Source: Bacilli bacterium | Lineage (GTDB): Bacteria; Bacillota_I; Bacilli_A; RFN20; CAG-288 | DNA: 9,329 bases | NCBI GenBank assembly: GCA_900763245.1 | Contig: CAAFJQ010000067.1 | Coordinates: 1-9,329, forward strand | Direction of reading: 5' to 3' | In this document: positions 5,249 to 9,329 of the stretch, piece by piece | Numbering within the stretch: position 1 is the stretch's first letter | Layout of the letters: every line of letters begins with the position of its first letter | Translations under genes and position numbers: made by a program | The notes under the pieces: model-generated | What the model saw: the letters and a program-made list of their open reading frames with translations, nothing else | What the model was told of the DNA's origin: nothing | Database searches by the model: none

Positions 5249-7126
5249 ATGATCATATACCAAGGAACAAAGAGACAATTCAGCGAAGACGTCATCAACA
5301 ATGTCATCGCAGATAAACTGGAAAGACATTTCAGGCTCAATAACATTTCAGGAGGAACGATAGCGGAAGAGAGATCCTGGCTTAACTCTCTTCCTAGAAT
5401 GGAGATGGTTTTAAGAGAATCTCGTATTCCAGATGACTGTGAAGTCGCACTGGAATATCAGATTCCGACTACAGCAAAAAGAATTGATTTCATGGTTGCC
5501 GGAAAAGATGATGACAACAAGAATTACATCTATGTCATCGAGTTGAAGCAATGGGAAGAAGCGAAAAAGACAGCTCTCAATGATTGTGTTGAGACTTTTA
5601 CAGGCGGAAGGGAAAGAATCGTTCAGCATCCCTGCACACAGGTCTACAATTACACGAAGCTTTTAGAAAACGTCAATGCTTCAATACAAGAACAGGATAT
5701 CCGTCTTAAACCATTGTGCTATCTTCACAATTTCAAAGAAAAATATATCCAGGAATTAGAAGACAGAGAATACGAATTCTATATAAAAGAGGTTCCGCTC
5801 TTTTACATTCACGATACGTTAAAGCTCAGCAACTATATTAAGCAGCATATCAAGAAAAAACCAGATCCAAGATTATTCGAACTGATCGATCATGGAAAAC
5901 TCAAACCATCAAAAGCATTGCAAGATGCTATCCTTCCAATGTTAGATGGCAAAAGCGAATTCTATATGATTGATGAACAACAGGTCGCATATTCTTACAT
6001 TCTGAAATTGGTCGAGAACTCCTTAAAGAACAACAAGAAATATACAATAGTCGTCCAAGGTGGACCAGGAACAGGAAAAAGTGTCATCGCCGTCTCTTTA
6101 TTGGCAAAGCTGATCAAAGACGGATACAGCACTTCCTATGTCTCAAAAAACTCAGCTCCGAGAAATGTCTACTCCAAACTTCTGGTCGATGGTCATAAGA
6201 GACTGAATTATGTCAAAGGTTTATTCAAAGGTTCCGGCAGTTTCTGCAATGAAGACAAGAACAAATATGATTGTCTTCTTGTCGATGAAGCTCATCGACT
6301 CAATGACAAATCAGGTCTTTACAGGAACTTAGGAAAGAACCAGATTATGGAAATCATTCATTCCAGCCGTGTTTCTGTTTTCTTCCTTGATGAAGAACAG
6401 ATTGTTCATGTCAATGATATCGGAAGTGTGGATGAGATTCGTAAATGGGCCAAATACGAAAACAGCGAATTCAAATGCAATGATCAGCTGATTCTCACTT
6501 CTCAGTTCCGTTGCAACGGTTCAAATGCCTATATTGCCTTCTTGGATAATTTGCTCCAGATCAGAGAAACAGCAAACAACAGCATCGAAGATCTGGATTA
6601 TGATTTCAGAGTCTATGATGATCCTAACAAGATGAGAGAGGACTTGAGAAAGCTCAACGAAGTCAATAACAAAGCAAGAATGCTTTCTGGTTATACATAT
6701 GACTGGAAATCAAAAAAAGATCCGGAAGCCATGGATATCAATTTAAGTCATGACTTCCACGCCCAATGGAACTTTTCATCGACAAGCACGTGGGCAATCG
6801 ATAAAGACTCCTTTGAACAGGTAGGCTGTATTCATACTTCACAAGGGCTTGAATTCGATTATGTCGGAGTCATCATCGGAAACGACCTGCGTTTTGAAAA
6901 CGGAAAAGTCATCACCGATGTCTCAAAGCGTTCAAAGTCAGATGCCTCTGTACATGGTTTGTCAAAGAAAGAAAATGCAGTTGAATTAGCAGATAGAATC
7001 ATCAGAGATACCTATAAGGTTCTTATGACAAGAGGACAGAAAGGCTGTTACATATATTGTGAAGACAAAGCATTAGCCGAATACATCAAAACACGGTCAG
7101 CCAATCAAAGAAATAGTTGCAGATAG
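5249..7126 (+). CDS. DUF2075 family protein: PD-(D/E)XK-like nuclease plus helicase/ATPase
   Basis: A 625-residue protein of the DUF2075 (DNA/RNA helicase domain-containing) family, related in its ATPase part to Schlafen-type and SF1 helicases. The N-terminal domain has KRIDFMVAG (78-86, D80) followed by YVIELKQW (95-102, E98 and K100). This D...E-x-K pattern suggests a PD-(D/E)XK nuclease fold. The ATPase core has Walker A GGPGTGKS (271-278), Walker B LLVDEAHR (343-350), LTSQFR (416-421), HTSQGLEFDYVGVIIG (529-544) and LMTRGQKG (592-599). The length matches the family, so it appears intact. It is a single gene with an IS directly upstream, which may have separated it from original regulatory sequence. 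Its cellular substrate is unknown. A role in DNA defence or repair is plausible from the domains and from the neighbouring PLD-helicase, but is not shown. Confidence 0.9.
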   Translation: MIIYQGTKRQFSEDVINNVIADKLERHFRLNNISGGTIAEERSWLNSLPRMEMVLRESRIPDDCEVALEYQIPTTAKRIDFMVAGKDDDNKNYIYVIELKQWEEAKKTALNDCVETFTGGRERIVQHPCTQVYNYTKLLENVNASIQEQDIRLKPLCYLHNFKEKYIQELEDREYEFYIKEVPLFYIHDTLKLSNYIKQHIKKKPDPRLFELIDHGKLKPSKALQDAILPMLDGKSEFYMIDEQQVAYSYILKLVENSLKNNKKYTIVVQGGPGTGKSVIAVSLLAKLIKDGYSTSYVSKNSAPRNVYSKLLVDGHKRLNYVKGLFKGSGSFCNEDKNKYDCLLVDEAHRLNDKSGLYRNLGKNQIMEIIHSSRVSVFFLDEEQIVHVNDIGSVDEIRKWAKYENSEFKCNDQLILTSQFRCNGSNAYIAFLDNLLQIRETANNSIEDLDYDFRVYDDPNKMREDLRKLNEVNNKARMLSGYTYDWKSKKDPEAMDINLSHDFHAQWNFSSTSTWAIDKDSFEQVGCIHTSQGLEFDYVGVIIGNDLRFENGKVITDVSKRSKSDASVHGLSKKENAVELADRIIRDTYKVLMTRGQKGCYIYCEDKALAEYIKTRSANQRNSCR

Positions 7127-7256
7127 AGAACAAGGCATGACCAGTGAAGTCATAACACTATAATTAACATCAAAAGCTGGAGGAGATAAAGAAAACACCA
7201 TTCCGGAAGTATAAGAAATGTCTCATCTAGGATGATTTACAACATTTTTATGAACG

Positions 7257-7283
7257 AAAAGAGAGGGAGACGAAGCTCCCTCT
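7257..7283 (-). terminator. Intrinsic terminator of the dehydrogenase gene
   Basis: On the minus strand AGAGGGAG (7276-7283) pairs with CTCCCTCT (7262-7269) across a six-base loop, followed by CTTTT. It starts 21 bases after the dehydrogenase stop. On the plus strand the stem lacks a following U-run, so it is a weaker terminator for the DUF2075 gene. No other terminator is seen for that gene in the 178 bases between the two genes. Confidence 0.8.
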
Positions 7284-7304
7284 GATCATCATTTCAGAAA
7301 GCGT

Positions 7305-8333
7305 TTAGTAAAGATAGAATTCCATCGGATAAGGCAGATATTCAAGCTGATCAAGTTCATCGCAGGTGACATAACCAGGACGTGCATTGATCAAAGTGGG
7401 AATACGATTGACGATGGTTGCACAAGTATGGGCAACAGTATTCGGCTTGACGACATGATATTCGATATCCGGTTCGCCTTCGATCTTCCAATCGCACATA
7501 TCGCCATCGCCTTCAGCATAGACTTTGCCGATGGTCTCTTCTTCGATGGTGATGCCCTGAAGTGTCTTGGCTGTGACAACAGCAGACATACCGATGCATC
7601 TTCCGGCCTTGATGACCTTGCCCATTGTGGCGGAATATAAGTCATGGTCTAAGATGCAAGGAACATGCTTCTGTTCAATGCTGGTGATTGTAAGATGTAG
7701 TTTATGTGCAAGAGCTTCGACTGAATTATAGGCATAGCTGGCTTCGAATGTTTCAGGATGTGCAATCTGCTTTTCAAATTCTTCAGGTGTGAGGTCAACG
7801 CCATGTGCTTTTGCAAGTGCCATACCATATTCATCGACATTGTAGGAATAAGCGCCTTTGACTTTGACAATCTTGTTGGCTCCTGCCATTGCATGAGCGA
7901 CCATGTTGATCCAGAAGATATCCTGCATACCGGCACCGGTGATAGTGCAGCCTGTTTCTTTGGCTAACTTATCCAACTTGAAGGTTTCTGCTGCTGCCGT
8001 CGTAAAGGGATAAATGGCTTCTTCGCAGGTAGTGATGACATTGATGCCGCGTCTTACGCACTTCTCAACCATCGGATAGATGTCCTTGATGAAAGAGAAC
8101 AAAGTGACGATTGCAACATCGGCATCACAGCTGTCTAAGACTTCATCGGCGTTATCCTTGATGATGACACCGGTCTTGACGCCAAGTTCTGCAAAATCAC
8201 CGATATCCATACCGACGACTGCGGGATTGACATCGATTGCGCCGACGATCTCTGCTCCATGTTCATAGGCGTAACGGATGGTGTATTTTGCCATCTTTCC
8301 GCATCCATACTGCACGACTCTGATTTTGCTCAT
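7305..8333 (-). CDS. 2,4-diaminopentanoate dehydrogenase / dihydrodipicolinate reductase-like oxidoreductase
   Basis: A predicted cytoplasmic NAD(P)-dependent oxidoreductase of 342 residues. The N-terminal Rossmann fold has IRVVQYGCGKMAKY (4-17), with G10-x-G12-x-M14 as the dinucleotide loop and AIDVNP (32-37) at the end of strand 2. The acidic D34 there suggests NAD rather than NADP. ITTCEEAIYPF (100-110) and ITGAGMQDIFWINM (131-144) are typical of the group that includes 2,4-diaminopentanoate dehydrogenase (Ord) of ornithine fermentation. Length fits that family. None of the other ornithine pathway genes is adjacent, so the true substrate could be another amino acid. The start at 8333 has AAGGAG eight bases upstream; a longer frame from 8363 would begin at the -10 box and is rejected. 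A MerR gene lies directly upstream, and the promoter architecture suggests activation by it. Confidence 0.8.
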   Translation of the reverse strand: MSKIRVVQYGCGKMAKYTIRYAYEHGAEIVGAIDVNPAVVGMDIGDFAELGVKTGVIIKDNADEVLDSCDADVAIVTLFSFIKDIYPMVEKCVRRGINVITTCEEAIYPFTTAAAETFKLDKLAKETGCTITGAGMQDIFWINMVAHAMAGANKIVKVKGAYSYNVDEYGMALAKAHGVDLTPEEFEKQIAHPETFEASYAYNSVEALAHKLHLTITSIEQKHVPCILDHDLYSATMGKVIKAGRCIGMSAVVTAKTLQGITIEEETIGKVYAEGDGDMCDWKIEGEPDIEYHVVKPNTVAHTCATIVNRIPTLINARPGYVTCDELDQLEYLPYPMEFYLY

Positions 8334-8361
8334 AGTAACGTCTCCTTTCATTATTGACTTC

Positions 8362-8392
8362 ATTATAAAGTCTATTCTTACTTGAGAGTCAA
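8362..8392 (-). promoter_or_regulatory. MerR-type promoter (19-bp spacer) of the dehydrogenase gene
   Basis: On the minus strand TTGACT (8387-8392) and a consensus TATAAT (8362-8367) are separated by 19 bases. This over-long spacer is the hallmark of promoters that MerR-family regulators activate by DNA distortion. The -35 starts seven bases after the stop codon of the MerR gene. The spacer holds an imperfect dyad, GxCTxT...AxAGxC. GACTT...AAGTC also forms a dyad around the -10 box. Confidence 0.75.
8366..8380 (-). promoter_or_regulatory. Shared operator-like motif, dehydrogenase copy
   Basis: On the minus strand this reads TAAGAATAGACTTTA. It fills the 3' part of the spacer and overlaps the -10 box. 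It matches 13 of 15 bases of a motif in the MerR gene leader (9249-9263), as expected if one regulator binds both. Confidence 0.55.
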
Positions 8393-8399
8393 CGATTTT

Positions 8400-9239
8400 T
8401 TACGAGTGGAATTTCACAGGCACTTGGAGACGCAAAAACATACCTCTTTTATCCTCATCGAATACATTGAATTCAGTCATGACTTCGCAAAGATAATCTC
8501 CAGCTATGATGTAATTGTTCTCTTTGCAGTAATCAAGAAGTTTTTCAATCGCCTCATTTTCATCTTCAAAGGAGGCAGCATAGACTGTAACATACATGCT
8601 GGCCTGAAGTTTTTTCATCTCAATGCCTTCGATTTTGTATTCGGAAAAAATGAAAATATCTTCTGCTTTCAGAATATCCTTTTCAAAATCTTCTTTTCTT
8701 ATTGACGTTCCGATATTGTAAGAGTAAACCTGTTCTAACTGTAAATCGATAAGATGGTTTCTTAATAAAGTCAGGTCTTTTTCAAACTCAATTATGCCGC
8801 TTTTATAGAAATCATGCTGACATTTGATGCCATAGATATATCTTTGAGAGATATATTCGAGAGAACAGATTCCGGTTTTCGGAGAGTTTCGATAACGTTC
8901 GATCTTCACAATGGAATCATCGACAAAATGAAGCCTTGTCTTTAATTTCCTGATATCCTGATAGATTTGTTCTTTCTTTCTCGAAAGGATATCCTCGATC
9001 AGATCAAGATTCTCTTTTGCCAAGACATCCTGAATCTCTTTCAGGCTCATGCCGAGGTCTTTCATATAAGCGATGAGATCCAGCTTGGCATTCTGTTCCA
9101 TTCTGTAATATCGATAATTCGTTTCAGGATTGATATAACAGGGTTTAAGCAGATTCATCTGATCATAGAGCCTCAATGTTGCGATGGAGACATGATTGAT
9201 GTCTGCCATCTTTCCTATCGGTATCATGTTTTCTTTCAT
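8400..9239 (-). CDS. MerR family transcriptional regulator with GyrI-like effector domain (BmrR type)
   Basis: A 279-residue regulator, the usual length of BmrR-like proteins. The N-terminal winged helix has IPIGKMADINHVSIATLRLYD (6-26) and the wing sequence NYRYYRMEQ (41-49). The following helices contain LGMSLKEIQDVL (62-73). A long charged helix (about 78-117) forms the expected dimer coiled coil. The C-terminal half (about 120-279) is a GyrI-like domain that in relatives binds small hydrophobic or cationic ligands. The start at 9239 has AGGAGG four bases upstream. A leader palindrome and a motif shared with the dehydrogenase promoter suggest autoregulation plus control of that gene. There is no terminator between the two genes, so readthrough is possible. 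The ligand cannot be read from the sequence. No efflux pump, the common BmrR target, is in view. Confidence 0.9.
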   Translation of the reverse strand: MKENMIPIGKMADINHVSIATLRLYDQMNLLKPCYINPETNYRYYRMEQNAKLDLIAYMKDLGMSLKEIQDVLAKENLDLIEDILSRKKEQIYQDIRKLKTRLHFVDDSIVKIERYRNSPKTGICSLEYISQRYIYGIKCQHDFYKSGIIEFEKDLTLLRNHLIDLQLEQVYSYNIGTSIRKEDFEKDILKAEDIFIFSEYKIEGIEMKKLQASMYVTVYAASFEDENEAIEKLLDYCKENNYIIAGDYLCEVMTEFNVFDEDKRGMFLRLQVPVKFHS

Positions 9240-9248
9240 ATTTCCTCC

Positions 9249-9274
9249 TAAAGTCTCATCTTAAGGTAGACTTT
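9249..9274 (-). promoter_or_regulatory. Operator-like palindrome in the MerR gene leader
   Basis: AAAGTCT (9250-9256) and AGACTTT (9268-9274) are perfect inverted arms separated by 11 bases that contain CTTAAG. On the minus strand, 9249-9263 reads TAAGATGAGACTTTA, the second copy of the motif at the dehydrogenase promoter. It lies directly upstream of the ribosome binding site. A TAAAAT (9281-9286, minus) could be the -10 box, but no clear -35 is seen in the remaining bases to the window edge. Confidence 0.5.
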
Positions 9275-9329
9275 TCTTTTATTTTAATAGAGGCTGGCGA
9301 AAAAGAAAAGACAATATTAGCAAAGTAAG

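Noticed and set aside
7127..7256. Gene or gene remnant after the DUF2075 gene, suggested by GGAGGAG near 7181
   Set aside because: No start codon follows at usable distance, and all frames close within a few codons. It may be a relic but cannot be supported.
7296..7309. Second cre-like site (AGAAAGCG) near the dehydrogenase stop
   Set aside because: It fits the 3' half of the consensus poorly and overlaps the end of a coding region, far from any promoter.
8334..8363. Longer start for the dehydrogenase gene at 8363
   Set aside because: That ATG overlaps the TATAAT box, so it would lie upstream of the transcription start. The ATG at 8333 has a good AAGGAG.
1..9329. CRISPR array, tRNA or rRNA gene
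   Set aside because: No regularly spaced repeats, no cloverleaf or TTC-box pattern and no rRNA-like sequence were seen by eye on either strand.

Overview
The window is about 9.3 kb of low- to mid-GC DNA. AGGAGG-type ribosome binding sites, sigma-A-like promoters, a queT gene behind what looks like a preQ1-I riboswitch, and a BmrR-type MerR regulator all point to a Bacillota genome. My guess is Erysipelotrichales or a relative, from protein style only; this is not proven.

Left third (1-3090, plus strand): a large helicase gene with an N-terminal phospholipase-D-like (HKD) nuclease domain, an SF2 helicase core and a C-terminal DUF3427 region. Its 5' end is abnormal. Protein similarity continues upstream of the only usable start (a TTG at 325) to about position 145, but that stretch has no ATG, GTG or TTG and is closed by a stop at 133-135. 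The gene is probably 5'-disrupted or uses a rare start. It converges, with one base between stop codons, on queT (3092-3685, minus strand), the substrate-binding subunit of an ECF transporter for queuosine precursors. queT has a complete control region: promoter, preQ1-I-like aptamer, antiterminator and intrinsic terminator.

Middle (3937-5162): a complete insertion sequence of 1,210 bp with near-perfect 26-bp terminal inverted repeats and an 8-bp target duplication. Its IS1595/ISXO2-like transposase gene (minus strand) is full length but carries one in-frame TGA, so this copy is probably not autonomous. It landed between the queT promoter and the next gene. Just upstream of the transposase start it has a 20-bp inverted repeat that can fold in competing ways.

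Next (5249-7126, plus strand): a DUF2075-family protein with a PD-(D/E)XK-like nuclease motif followed by a helicase/ATPase. Together with the PLD-helicase gene it gives two nuclease-helicase fusions within 7 kb. That is suggestive of a genome-defence neighbourhood, but the genes do not form one operon.

Right third (7305-9239, minus strand): a NAD(P)-dependent dehydrogenase of the 2,4-diaminopentanoate dehydrogenase / dihydrodipicolinate-reductase-like family and, upstream of it, a MerR-family regulator with a GyrI-like effector domain. The dehydrogenase promoter has the 19-bp -35/-10 spacing typical of MerR-activated promoters. A 15-bp motif overlapping it recurs (13 of 15 identical) in the regulator's own leader, so the regulator probably controls both genes.
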